DNA from: Asterochloris sp. CNOR1
Taxonomy: Eukaryota > Chlorophyta > Trebouxiophyceae > Trebouxiales > Trebouxiaceae
Direction of reading: 5' to 3'
Assembly: GCA_963969365.1 (NCBI GenBank)
Contig: OZ017754.1
Coordinates: 2,294,001 to 2,358,000 of the forward strand
Length of the DNA: 64,000 nucleotides
Shown: in pieces, positions 1 through 10,887 of the stretch
How the letters are laid out: each line of letters opens with the position of its first letter
Numbering within the stretch: position 1 is the first letter of the stretch
Made by a program: the position numbers and the translations under genes
Notes under the pieces: generated by a model
Databases searched by the model: none
The model's input: the letters and a program-made list of their open reading frames with translations, nothing else
Told to the model about the DNA's origin: nothing

Positions 1-869
1 GGACTACAAGCAGCTGACAGCAGGCTGTTCATAAGGGCTCCTGCCACTGATGAGACATGTCTTGGCGCCTGCCGAGCTCACTCAGCATGCGCAGGTACGC
101 GTTGGCCAGACATGAAGGCAAGCTTCAGCAGCTTGTCACGAGCAGCTTTGATATTGAGCTGGCTTGTGGACCACGACTGATCATAAATCGCACACATCTA
201 TGCTGGTGGGAGTGCCATTCAAAAAGCTGCAGGGGGTGGGAAACAGCCCCACGGTGGGCTGCATTGGTATATCCTAAAGCCTTGTCTGTTCATGTTGCTG
301 TGCAGGCCCCAGCAGGGAGTGCTGCAGGAGGAAGTTGTTCAGGAACAGCTGCCTGCCCAGAAGCAACTCACCTTTTTGATGACCTGCCGCTTGCCGTCAG
401 TGCTCAGGCCAGAGGAAGCTGATGTTTTGTAGACCGTGTTAGAAAGTATGTAGCCATCATGTTCACATTGGCCTTCGCCTGCTCTGACCTGGAGATCCAG
501 GTGGTGTACTTTATATCACATTCCATATGGGACACAAAAGGGAGGCGAACAGCAGCTCACCAGCCAGTAGGTATTCTTGAGATCAGCTGCGGGGAAGGAG
601 ACAAGTCCAGCTTGCGCAGAAGGTGGCAGCACTCCTCCTGCTAAAGTGCTGCCCCAAAGACATCCAGCTCCAAGAACTGTCTGTTGTAACAACTTCCTCC
701 TGCTGATGTGAAGGGCAACAGGATCTCCTGCTGCTCTGCACTGCTGTCTGCTGCTTGCCACAGCAGGTTGCTGATGCTGTTGCCAGGCAACATCATAGCC
801 TGTGACAGGAGGATGTCCAGGGGAACGTTCACATGCTTGTAAGCGCTTGAGTGACAGCAGCAGGCGCAT
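1..869 (-). CDS. Plastid/lumen histidine-phosphatase-like (phosphoglycerate mutase-like) protein, 3' truncated
   Basis: Seen: from the ATG at 869-867 the frame encodes a long transit-like leader, then SRRKLLQQTVLGAGCLWG, an alanine-rich stretch and a PSAQA cleavage-like site, as in thylakoid-lumen presequences with a twin-arginine-type signal. The next segment reads GLVSFPAADLKNTYWL with a GTGAGC donor near 513. The following exon (about 500-369) reads VRAGEGQCEHDGYILSN and then SGLSTDGKRQVIKK. A third segment near 190-110 reads WSTSQLNIKAARDKLLKLAF. Known: plant and algal lumenal members of the histidine phosphatase superfamily show the series FP..LNN.Y.LVRAGE...NP...GLS..GK.Q...WPS.TQ...AA. 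Here RAGE replaces the catalytic RHG, which is usual for this plant group and argues against classical mutase activity. The 3' end lies outside the window. It is divergent from the recombinase gene. Family assignment is moderate; the substrate is unknown. Confidence 0.6.
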
Positions 870-1169
870 GAAGAATGGTTTTGCTTCAAAAGAGGATTTT
901 CCCAGACCGGAAGTAATCTTGATCTGGTCTGGGCTTTGCACCATTTTAATGCTTCCCGCCTGAATGCGCGTCATCAGACTGATGCAGCAGTCCCTTCGAT
1001 GCAAGACATGCATGGCACAAACATGCAGGATCACAGATCACACCAGGGGCAGTCAACACCAAATTGTGTATGCTCAAGCTGTCGCAGCCTCCAGTGAGCC
1101 ATACAAGGCCTGCTTCATGAGGCTCCACCAGGATGATCCAGCATAGCCTTGAATCCATCTGGTTTGCTG

Positions 1170-4100
1170 AGCGCAGGTGCTGCCACTGGAACATGTGCAG
1201 CGGCAGGAACATCCCTTCTCCAACCTAGCACAAGTGTGCATGCCACTGTGAAGCTGTGCTGTGAGCGTTTAGGCCGCACGGCCAGCAAAGCTGACACCAG
1301 CCTGGCACGCCGCCTGGACACGGCATGGTACAGTTCTGCCGGCGACCTGGCAGCCATGTCCCAGGTAGTAACTCTGTTTGCCCTTGTTTGCAGACCCCTA
1401 TTGCACTTTCCCAAGGCCATTCCCCCTCTCCCTCCTACTCTCATTGCACTGCTGTGCTTGACACAGTCTGATTGCCTTAAAGCAGCAACACCCGGCAAGT
1501 AGCAATTCAAGTATAGTTGTGTGCAGACACACTCATTGCCATTTCTTGTCTGCGCAGGCGCAGGCCCAGGAGCTGCAGGTACCCCTGCGCTTTCTCGAAG
1601 TGGTGCGCGTTCTGCTGGCAGAATATGGCGAGGTGCCAGCCCCTTCTGACGGATTGGTGCCAGCAGCTGCAATCCCTCCAGAGGCTGCCCCTCATGACGC
1701 GGGCTTGGAGTCTCCCCTGCAGGCAGCTGTCAACCCTCTGCCGCCTGCCATCAGGCTGAAGGTGCCTGCTGCACTGCAGCCAGTCCAGGCCACCCCCAGC
1801 CCTCTGCAAGGTGGCCTGCCGGCTGGCATGGCGACCACCAGCAGCGCTGCAGAGCCCCAGCAGGAAGCTTCACAGCCCAGAGTGTCCCAAGACCTGGATG
1901 CTGCACTGGCAGAAGGAGGGCTGGAGGTGATGCCTGACCTTCCAGGTGCTGGCCCACAGTGAAATGTGCTGCTTTCTTATAGTGCATGAGGCCCCGCCTG
2001 CAAAGCTCACACTTATTCTGTCTGCATGCTGCACTGGGTGCTGTTGTTTAGCTGTGATACAACTGCCTTTGCCTGCCTGTTATCTGCCGCAGCTCGAGGC
2101 AGCGTCTGCAAGACCCCTTCTGTGTCACTGAGCTGTAGTCCGTGTGATTCATGGAGCTGTGAATGCTCCTCAAATGACCTGTCTGGTCTGACCTTGGTCT
2201 GCCTGGGTGTCGAAAGGCGCCTGATGACCAAACATGTTAGCTTCGTGACTGCTACTGCAGACATGCCTCTGCTGCCCACCAGCATTGAGGAGAGAATCTG
2301 CCCGCCACTCAACCGCTTTGGCTTTGGCGATGCCTCCCAGGTGCGCAGCAGTGTCTGATGCTTATGTCTGTTGTTTGCTGCTTTGCTGCAGCAACAGGGG
2401 TGCTCAAAGCATGAGTGTTGTGGTGCTTTGTGCCCTGCCTGGCAGCGACCGAGTAACTACAGCCCACCAGCCGCCAGACCATCACGGCAAAGATCCAGGA
2501 TGTGGCACATCTGCATTCAGCCTTGCCAAGAGCAGCATGCTTTGTGTGGCTCACAGGTAGGATTTGGTGCTCATGGTATGCTGGCTCATCTGTGTACCCC
2601 TTGCCTAGCATGGCTGTTTCTGTTGCCTTTGAAGGTGCGCACCACCAAGCGTCAGCGGCAGACGCCCTATGCCCTCAGAAAGGATCAGCTGACCCCCCAG
2701 CTGCAGCAAGAGTTTGAGGCGCTCAAAAAGTTCTGCACGCAGCGCTTTTTTGGGCAGCAGGCTGACCCCATTGCCCAGGTCACTTATGAGAAGTATGGAG
2801 ATCACATCAGGTAAGGCAGCACCTGGTTTATGTCCTTCAGGAATTGATCAAGTCAATTGAGGCTACTGTGGCAGCGTTTGCTGGCTGCTGTCCTGGTGCA
2901 CTATGTCAGGTAGGGCAGCACCTGGTGCGTGTCCCACACTAAGCTTGGCTTTGACATGGGCTAGTGTGGTGCTGGAAATTGTCTTGATACACCATGTTCT
3001 GCTGAGCTCCATCTCTTGCAAGTTAGGAATGCTAGTCTTGCTGCCCTGGCAAGACTACCATGGGCTGCTGGCAGCTACCATGAAGCAAATTATGCTGCTC
3101 TGCATTCCACCACCCTGTTGTGGCATGTGGGGTGTTGCTGCTGAGGTAACATGCTCTCTTCCTTTCGCCAAAATGGGGCATTGCCGTCATCTGCCCTGTC
3201 AGCATGCTGGTGGTGGTGACTGAAGCAGGCCTGCCTGTGTGCCCAGCTCACACGCAGCTGCCCTGCCTCAGCAGCTCGCAGCTGACAGCCGCCTCCTGAG
3301 CTTGGCAACAAGTAAACAGGCCACCCTTGCTTAGTGCACCCTTGCTTAATGCATCAACATCCTTGCTTGGCTGCACAATGCCGCCACATGCATGACGTCC
3401 TTGCACAAAGCTTGCCTCTGCTTCTTGATGCAGGGGCATGTTGTGAGCCTGAATTGATTGTCCCCACCCTCGACCAGCCAAGTTCTTGCACAGATTGTGA
3501 TGCAGTTGCCTGTTGCAGGGCAGTGTTGCAGGAGCGTCCTTAGGTGGCTGCACAACATCTGAGGCCTTTGCACATCTTTGGGTTGCTGTACAGAGAGGGC
3601 AGCGCCAGTCATTGTGTACATTCACATAGCGTGCCTCTCCCTTTTGGTGCAGGGGCATCCTTGGGTGGCTGCACAACATTCAAGGCCGCCCCCTGGAAAA
3701 ACTGACCTTCTCAGCAGCCCTACCCTCCAGCGAGCGTGCTGGCGTGGCAATTGCCTTTGATTACATCTCCTGGCTCAATTCTGAGAGGGAGATCAATGTT
3801 CGCACAGAGGGGCTGGTGGTCAGGTGGGCAGGGCACTGCACAGAGCCTGCCACACCAGATCAAGGGGTGACAGCATCAACACCATCCCAACACTTTCCAG
3901 GAGATCCAGTACCCTGCTGCATATGGCTGATGCATCTTATGGCAGTCCAGCCTCCTGCAGCCCAAGCTGCTCCCTTGCTTATGCAGCTGGCCTTGTGGAG
4001 GATGCCTTGCTGATGCAGCTGGCCATATGGAGGACGTCTAGCCAAGGCGGAATCCACTCATCTACCTGACGCCTCCCATGCAGGTCGCTGATGCAGCTGG

Positions 4101-6922
4101 CTAAGTTCCTGTACCATGATGAGTCCCAGGTGCAGCCAGCTGAGGGGGAGAGGTCCTACAGCGACCTCCTGGTGGTCAGGGAGCTGCGCAAGATGGCCAA
4201 CAACGCCCGCAAGGCAGGCAGGTGAATTCATTGGTTGGTCATGGGGTTCGCACTTGCGGGGCTTTCATGGGAGTGGGAGTCAGTCAGGCATGGCAGCCTG
4301 TGCTAGGGCCTGACCATGCCTGCAGGACATGCAGGCCAGCTGGTCCTCTGAGCTACACCTGCTGTTTTTGCTGGAGAGCCTGACCTTGATTCCTGCTGTT
4401 TGGCGAGATTATTGGGGCAAGTATACCTGGCAGACAGCTGGGGCCCTGCACCTACCTTTTCCTTCAACTGGCCTGTACTGAATTCTACAGGCTTGGCTCA
4501 CACCTTGCACTCGTGCTGCAGGCGGGCCGTCCGCACAAGCGATGAAACACTGAAGTGGCTGGACTGGCCAGACTACCTCAAGGTGAGGCAGTGTATCTGA
4601 GCCCATTTCGCTGCAGCCAGCAGCTTGGACGCCTTGTCTGACCCTGCCCTGTCCCCTCATAGGCGTCAAGGCATCCTGCTGCTGGTGCAGGTAGTGCAGG
4701 AGCTGCGACTGGAGTGCGCTGCCCAGGACCGGTGGAAGCGGGCTCGAGCACCAACTGCAGTGGCCTGGTCGCTGCAGCGCTACCTGGTCTTTGCCATCCT
4801 CAGCTGCATCCCCGACAGGTGCGCTCATGCGATTTGCTCATTGTCATGATGTGTGTCATGTGTGCATGCTTGACATGCAGCACTTGTCTTGCGTTGGCTG
4901 GCCAAGGAGAGGGGACCTGAGCAGTACCAGATTCTTGCACCTCACAGCTGCATCCCAGACAGGTGCGCTGATGCCAGCTGGTGTGTACGTCTCTCACTGC
5001 ATCTCCCAGAGGTGTCGCTGATGCTGCTCCAGTGTCAACTTCGCAAAGGAAGTATGTGTAGAGGCAGGTCCCTACCATCCTCACTTGCATCCAGAAAAGG
5101 TGCACTGACACCTGTGTCTCCTGCTGAGCTACCTGGGGCAAGTGTGGGAGCACAGGGACATGCTGAGAAGATCGTCACAATGTCCTCATTTCACGGTCGT
5201 CAAAACGCATGTCTCCTCGGGTTGCCTGCATGATTGCACCCTTTTGCAAGTATGGGTGGCCCAGATCAAGCTGGTTTGACTCTGTTGTAAGGCACATCAG
5301 CTAGCAGCCTGGTCCCTTAAATTGACAGCAGGCTGCCCTCTGCAGGCAGCGCACCCTGCGCGAGTTGAAGCTTGGTCAGACACTTGTGCAAGACGGCCCC
5401 AGATGGGTGAGGCAAGCTGACTGGTGCCTTGTATTCCCTGCTGCAGCAGTGAGAGTTCTGGCTTGGAGGGTGGCACTCTCATGCAAGTACTGCAGCCGGC
5501 ATGTGCAGCAGCTCAACTGCCAGGCGACTGCGCTTCTCTGCGCCTCCGCTCTCTTCAGCACTGCAGCCACTTTCTGAGGCAAGCTCTGCCTGCAGCCTTG
5601 CTGTGCGACAGTGCACCATGCAGGCAGCACCTTGGCAATGGGCAAGGCCATATACTCAACTTGCAAATGATCCGAGCCTGCCGCTTCTGTGTGAGTCCTT
5701 CCAGGCATGCTTGGATGCTGTGAAGCAGCCCACTGCCTCAAGGCTCCGCAGGGTAGCGCCCACCTCCTGGCCTGCAGGTGATTAAACATGCACCAGAGCA
5801 CTACAAGACTGGCAAAGCCTATGGGGAGCGGCCCCCTTTGGTGATAGCAGCCCATGTGTACCCAGAGCTGGAAGGCTACCTGACGCGGTGGCGTGCAGCG
5901 TTGCAGCCGCAGCATGACTTTGTGTTCTCTCAGCTGAATGGGCTGCCCCTCACTGAGCAGGGACTTTACAAGGTGGGTTTCTTGGGGCTATGGCTGAATG
6001 ACTACGCAGCATCCAGCTGAATGAGTTGGTGCTTGATGGCTGTCAGCTGCGCATTGCCTTGCAGGCAGGCGCTGATGGGCTGATTGCTGCCTGCTGAACC
6101 CTGCCCGTGCTCCAGGCTCCAGCCGCTTGCGGCATGCAGCATACCGACTGACACGCAGCCCTTGGCAGTACAGCAGTGGCACGCTAGCTGAGTGTTGGTT
6201 GCCACTGACATAACATCCAGTATGTGCTGCAGTTATTCTGCACCTCTGCGCACCGCATCACGGGCAAGAAAACAAATCCTCACCTTGTAAGGGACAGCGT
6301 GGTGAGTTCTTGCAGTGGTCAGGAAGCAGCAGGCTGCAGCAGTGCTGCTCTCCTAGCAGAGCGCTGTATCCAGAGAGGCAGCAGGCTGCATCATGAGCCT
6401 CTGTAGGCACCTGGCTGTGTCAGCACAGCATTGAGGTCAGACATCAGGATGCGCGTTTTGCTGTTGCTTGTGCAGGTCACCTGTTTGAGGGGCAGTGGTG
6501 CCTCAGAGCGTGAGCTGGAAGCCCTTGCGATCTACATGGGTGAGGTCGATTTGTGTTGACCTTCTGCAAGCAAATCCAGGGCATTGCCAACTAGCGACAT
6601 GTGGCTGTCAGCTCACAGAGATGTTGCCGGGCGGCGTCTGCTGCAAAGTGCTGCCAACATGTGCTCCTGTGATGCAGGTCACTCTGTGGAAATGCAGCGC
6701 AGCACCTACGACAGGTGTGACTTGTGTCTGAGGGCCAGTGACGCTGTCGGCTTCTAAATCAAACTCTGCGGACCTTCAGGAATGAGCTGGTACACAGGCA
6801 CCATAGTCGATTCCCAGATGTCACCCTTCTGCTGCTGCTGCAGGCGCACCATGGCTGCCAAAGTGGAGCCTGCAGTGGACCTGCTGCAAAGCTTGAATCA
6901 GCAGGCACTGAAGCAGTCTTGA
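1170..6922 (+). CDS. Tyrosine recombinase (phage-integrase-fold) protein, multi-exon
   Basis: Seen: spliced exons give a continuous reading frame. The N-terminal part has exons about 1180-1363, 1558-1945, 2094-2339 and 2392-2560, and is Ser/Pro/Cys-rich. Exon 2634-2810 begins VRTTKRQRQTPYALRKDQL and starts the core-binding region; exons near 3653, 4083, 4520 and 4690-4818 follow. The catalytic region reads DRQRTLRELKLG (first Arg, exons ending 4818 and beginning 5346), YKTGKAYGERPPL (exon 5778-5972), HRITGKKTNPHLVRD (exon 6221-6301, the HxxR box), ELEALAIYMG (6476-6539), GHSVEMQRSTYDR (6677-6714, GH plus the Tyr nucleophile), and a last exon 6844-6922 ending LNQQALKQS-stop. Known: this R...K...HxxR...GH...Y order defines tyrosine recombinases. 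Inferred: all catalytic positions are present, so the protein could be active. It has many introns and no terminal repeats were seen, so it looks like a resident host gene rather than a fresh Crypton-like element. The initiating exon lies somewhere between 960 and 1180 and is not resolved. Confidence 0.75.
3351..3690 (+). repeat. Tandem echo copies of an acceptor and exon start, in a recombinase intron
   Basis: The real acceptor and exon start (about 3624-3685; exon begins 3653, reading GGGCATCCTTGGGTGGCTGC) is preceded by a close copy at about 3523-3566 (GCAGGAGCGTCCTTAGGTGG and on to CACAACATCTGAGGCC). A partial copy at 3406-3445 matches the pyrimidine tract (GCTTGCCTCTGCTTCTTGATGC against GCGTGCCTCTCCCTTTTGGTGC), and a weaker fragment lies at 3351-3385. 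Spacing is about 90-120 bp. The copies extend into coding sequence, so they are duplications across the splice junction. Confidence 0.7.
4780..5120 (+). repeat. Four tandem copies of an exon end plus donor site, recombinase intron
   Basis: The exon ends at 4818 within CAGCTGCATCCCCGACAG followed by GTGCGCTCATG. Copies lie in the downstream intron at 4943-4974 (CAGCTGCATCCCAGACAG, then GTGCGCTGATG), 4993-5025 (CACTGCATCTCCCAGAGGTG) and 5081-5115 (CACTTGCATCCAGAAAAGGTG). The second copy also keeps about 30 bp of upstream coding sequence (ACCAGATTCTTGCACC against ACCTGGTCTTTGCCATCC). The downstream copies are potential decoy donors. Confidence 0.75.
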
Positions 6923-7231
6923 ATGCACCTCTCCCCTTTAGCCCCCGCCCCTCCTTGTTTAGTGCCAGCTGCCCAGCTGAAAGTCCGTGGCACTGCCCCA
7001 CACTAGACTTCCAGACTGAACTACCTGGTCTGCATTCACAACACCAGCACTAGTGCATACACCAGCCTGCAGCCTCTCAAGTGAAGTCTAGATGGTTGAG
7101 CTTGCCTGTGCCTGCATCAGGCATCCCTGTGCACAGTCACAATGCCTTGGGCTATTGCGCCGCAAGATTGTTTAATAACGAATTATGTGAAGGTCAGCAA
7201 GAGATAAGTTGCTTTGGGTGTCATAAAAGGT
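6923..7231. other. Convergent 3' intergenic region
   Basis: These roughly 310 bp separate the recombinase stop (6922, plus) from the NOL8-like stop (7232, minus). I see no conserved coding block, RNA gene or repeat. It presumably holds both 3' untranslated regions; no TGTAA signal was spotted. Confidence 0.4.
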
Positions 7232-9816
7232 TTAGCGCACATTTGGTTTGCGGCTTGCTTTTGTGCCCTTCGATGCCTGTCGCCGCTGCTCTCTATAGCT
7301 GTCAGCCCAATGCTGCTTATTTTCTTTGATGAATGTCTCCCTTGCTTTGAGGTCGTGGCCTCGCCAGAAGGCCTGACCTTGCTGCAACATCAGACACCCT
7401 GCAGCAGACAGCGGCCCATCAATGAGCTTTGCATTGGCAGCTCGGCAGCGGCAACAAGATCTTTCTGCTTGCTGACAGAATGCCAAACAGTTGCGCTGCA
7501 GATGCATGCTCAAGTGCCGAGTGCAGATGCTTGCATTCAGCATTGCATGTGGTACCCACCTGGGTCCTGCCACCACTGCAGAACAGCTGGTATCTCAATG
7601 CTGGCTTCTGAGTTGGCACCATCTGCCTGCTGCTGCTCTGCAAAGTCCAGGCCTCCTGCCTCTGGAGCAGCCACCTGCTCTGAGCCACCCGGGGTCTCAG
7701 GGCAAGGCGAGGCATCAGATGCCTGCTCATCAGCTGGATTAGTGATAGCTGCCTGGTCATGGTCGGCCATCAGCTCGCGCTTCTCTGTCAGATCGCTTTG
7801 GCCGGACGAGGTGTCTGAGTCTGGGATTCCTTTTGCCGCAGGCTGCTCTGGACTCGCTTGCCCCTGAGGCTCTGGCAGCTCGGGGTGCTGGTACTCTGCG
7901 TCAGACTCGCTTGTTGAGCCCTTCAGCATCTGGTGCCCACCCCGCATTGCAGCAGGCCCCAGCCACAGCAGGGCACCACCACCGGGATCCTTGGGTTGCG
8001 CATCAGTGTCTGCCTCAGAGTCGCTGTCAAAGCGAGCCAGCAGCTGCTGGGTTTGGGGCCCAGGGGCGCTCTTCTCAGCATCCTCGTCAGAGGCAAAGTC
8101 CACGGTACCTGCTGGAGCCTCGCTGTCTGACTCTGAGGCTGAGGGCCACAGGCCTGACGCAGCCGTGCGGGCAGTGCTTGCCGGGGGCTGCTTGCCCTGC
8201 TGGCCCTGCTGCAGGGCAGCGCCTGGCACCAGCAGCTGCTTGCTGGGGGCCTCCTGAGCTTGCTCAGCCTGAGCTTGCTCAGCACCTGGGCTGGGCTTAG
8301 GCGGAAAGCCCTTTTGAGGCTCAGCTGCCGCTTGTGGTGATGCAGGAGCAGGAGCAGCACTCTGCATCAATTTCTTTGGCACTTGGCGGACCGGCGACAT
8401 GTCCACTAGGCGCCGCTGCCGCTTGGGGTCGCTCGTCTCCACGTCAGCCCACTGCAAGACTGCCAGGGGGCAGCCCTTGGTCGGCGCAAAGTGGCGCTTC
8501 TTGGCAGCTGGGCGGGAGGTCATGGTCTGCAGCGCAGGAGGTGTTGCAAGTTGGAACGGCTGAGAGCTGTGTGGAGGCTGCCAGGGCCCATCACACCACC
8601 ATGCTTTGCAATGACGATGGGACACAGCACTGATGCAGCCTGCTGGTGGAGGCGCCGGCAAGGCCTGCGCTGCGGACTGCAGGGCATGGCTGCCATGCTT
8701 CCAGACCGGACAGGTGCAGCCAATGAGTCTGGGCAGACACTGTCTACATGCCTTAAGGTGCCATGTAGATTGCAGATCATCTATGTGTTGCAAAAAAATG
8801 ACACTCTGCCCCACCCTGCAGCTGACTCCTCCAAAGGGCCTCAAGTGCTCCAAGTCCACCAACCAGTGACGACCAGCAGGCCCTGCTGCATACCTTCTTA
8901 CGGGTCACGGTGCTCTCTGGCAGCAGCAGCGTCAGTGCCTTCACGCTCTGCTCCATGCCTGGCGCGAGCAGCTGCGCCGTAGGCAACCGCTGCTCAGACT
9001 GCTCGGCAGCAGCCTGCTCAGCAGCCCGCTCCTCCGCTGCCCGCTCCTGTGCAGCTGCACCTGCCTGCTCCTGCAACAGCTTCTCCCTCCAAGCCAGCCT
9101 GGCTCGCTCCACTCGAAGGACGCCTCCTCGCCATCGGCACCCATTGTACTGCACAGCAGAAAGGTGGCGACGGTGGGTGGGCCTGTGCTACAGGCATGTG
9201 GCACCTGGGATGACACGACAGTATGGAGCCATGTCAGATTGCAAGAGCAGCACGCTGCATCCCCCGTGCCACATACAGGAGGGCCCGGCGCCAGCTGCAG
9301 CCAGGAAACAGCACATCAGGAGCCTGGATCAGTGAGCAAGCCTCTGCTGGGTTCTCCAATGGCCACGTGCTATCTGCATAGAACAGATTGTGACATCTGT
9401 GGCCTTTAGGCGCAGAAGGCCCGCAATGGCAGCTGCTCTGCATGAGCACCAGTGCACAGACACAACAAGCCTGGGTCCACGGGCAGCACTTGACACAAAC
9501 CAGGGTTGGGCAGGCAGAGCACCCCCTGGAGAATGAGTCAGGCGGAGAGCTAGCTGTTCCGCTGACGTACTGCAATGCAGCATCAATTGTCAATGCCAAG
9601 GCAGGTACCCACCAGGCTCAGGCATCGCTTGAGCGCCTGCTCATCTGCGTCCAGCTCAAGGTGGCCGAAACCTCGGCACTGGCCAGGCTCCAGTGTGCTG
9701 CCTGGCTTTGACTTAGCCAGCTCCACCCCCTGGACCTGTCCAAAGGGTGCAAAGCGCTGTGCCAGCTGCTCTGCAGTCACCTCAGTTGGTAGGCCCGCCA
9801 CAAACAGCCTAACCAT
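7232..9816 (-). CDS. NOL8-like RRM protein (nucleolar, ribosome biogenesis)
   Basis: Seen: the start is the ATG at 9816-9814. Exon 1 (9816-9613) encodes an RRM with RNP2 LFVAGL and an RNP1 of form CRGFGHLEL, ending KRCLSL. Exon 2 (about 9151-8900) continues YNGCRWRGGVLRVERARLAW and then an Ala/Glu-rich coiled stretch. Exon 3 (about 8526-7577) has AAKKRHFAP and WADVETSDPKRQRR, followed by a long acidic low-complexity part rich in SDSE/DSDSEAD. The last exon (7381-7232) reads QAFWRGHDLKARETFIKENK, continues HWADSYREQRRQ and ends in a basic tail. Known: human NOL8 and plant relatives share this architecture: an N-terminal RRM followed by a KWKGG..LQ..LAKE motif, a large acidic middle, and a C-terminal W-x-basic segment (W...Y...H/RQ). 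It acts in pre-rRNA processing and binds Rag-type GTPases in mammals. Inferred: true orthologue or close relative. Its 5' flank carries the shared upstream module, which also places a 7-codon upstream ORF at 9872-9849. Confidence 0.75.
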
Positions 9817-9848
9817 GACAGCACCACCCTGGTGATCAAGAGCACCGT

Positions 9849-9872
9849 TCAATGATGACAGCCTTGCTTCAT
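9849..9872 (-). promoter_or_regulatory. Short upstream ORF before the NOL8-like start
   Basis: On the minus strand ATG AAG CAA GGC TGT CAT CAT TGA forms a 7-codon ORF ending 32 nt before the NOL8-like start codon. Its ATG aligns with the presumed start codons of both WD40 paralogues in the shared module (29536 and 58384), all within GGATG-A/C-A-T/G-CAAG. It may be a relict start codon; any effect on translation is inference. Confidence 0.35.
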
Positions 9873-9884
9873 CCCAGAATCAGA

Positions 9885-10215
9885 CAGAGAGCTGATCAGG
9901 TCAAAGGTTTCCTTATTTATTTGCCACCCGGCTAAGCCTCTCCTTCACTGCATGTCAGCAGCATAGCTCCAACAACAGGAGGGAAATGCCATGTGGAATC
10001 AGGTTCGTGATTCAGCTGGGTAACTCAAGAGTCTAATTGACTGCCAGCCTGGCAATGATGTCAGGTTGCCACCCATAGTCAACATGCTGCTCAGCAGCAG
10101 AGGTCGCGCTTGCGGCAGCCCCTAAGAGGCTGCAGCTGCCAGCAAGCCAGTGACGTCTGAATCTGAAAGCAGAGGCGTGGCAACAGGCCACAGAGACTGC
10201 TGTTCATTTACGATT
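9885..10215 (-). repeat. Shared upstream module, copy 1 (before the NOL8-like gene)
   Basis: Aligns along about 320 bp with 29535-29865 (same orientation) and, reverse complemented, with about 58165-58415. Diagnostic blocks are CAGCTGCCAGCAAGCCAGTGA near 10135, AGGTCGCGCTTGCGGCAG near 10100, the minus-strand block ACATCATTGCCAGGCTGGCA near 10050, ATGCAGTGAAGGAGAGGCTT near 9950, and an AT-rich AAATAAATAAGGA near 9915. All three copies end at a gene start, so each may carry promoter and 5'UTR sequence. Confidence 0.7.
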
Positions 10216-10887
10216 GGGAACTGGTGGGGGAGGGCTGCCAGGAGAATTAATCTGCTGGCGGAGGAGGAGGAGGAGGAAAGGTGGCCTTCCCACGTCGCAT
10301 TGCCTACACGTCTCATTGCCTACACGTCTGCAAATCAGTCTGTTGTGGCCCTTCGCATGCCCCCTCTACAAGTGGCTTGGTCACTTGAGCACGACTAGGA
10401 ATTGCTGACATACAGCATTGGATGCAGGTCTGAGATTTTCGAAATGAAAAAGACGCACATGTTGGTACACTTCAAAGCTTGGTGTGAGTCCAGCATGAAA
10501 CACATCTTGAAAAGGGAGGCAAGGTGAGGTGGGAACTCCATGCTTGAGCTTGGCAGCAGCGGCCCCAGCTCAGGGCAGAAGAGGGAGGCGCGTGAGGCAG
10601 CTCTGCAGTTGTAGGCCTGAGTCACGTCTGCCTAAGCACCCCTCGCCAGCGAGCAAAGGCATCTCCTGCAGGAGCAGCGTCAAGAGGCCATGAGCACTTG
10701 CTCAGCCACAGTCTCAGCCGCGCCATCTGATCATGCAGCAAGGCCTAAAGCAAACGCTGCCTTCACACAAGCCTGCGCACTGGCAGTACGCTGCCCCACA
10801 TTGCTGCACCTGGCCCACCATGCTTCAACCCCAGGCAGCAGGCTGCTGCTGGCAGGCAAGTGATTTTGTTGTGGTACTGCAGGTGTC
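10216..10887. other. Intergenic region with simple and short tandem repeats
   Basis: No gene recognised. It holds a GGA repeat (about 10257-10276, coding-neutral) and a perfect 16-bp tandem, CATTGCCTACACGTCT twice, near 10299-10330. Short ORFs here show no recognisable motif. Confidence 0.4.

Noticed and set aside
3351-5120. Regularly spaced repeats that could suggest a CRISPR-like array
   Set aside because: Units differ in length and similarity, contain splice junctions of the host gene, and the genome is clearly nuclear eukaryotic.
1170-6922. Recombinase as an intact mobile element
   Set aside because: I found no terminal repeats, target-site duplication or second copy in the window, and the gene has many introns; host gene is the simpler reading.
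7214-7867. 217-codon plus-strand open frame
   Set aside because: Antisense shadow of the NOL8-like acidic region and its C-terminal exon, whose minus-strand reading matches a known family.
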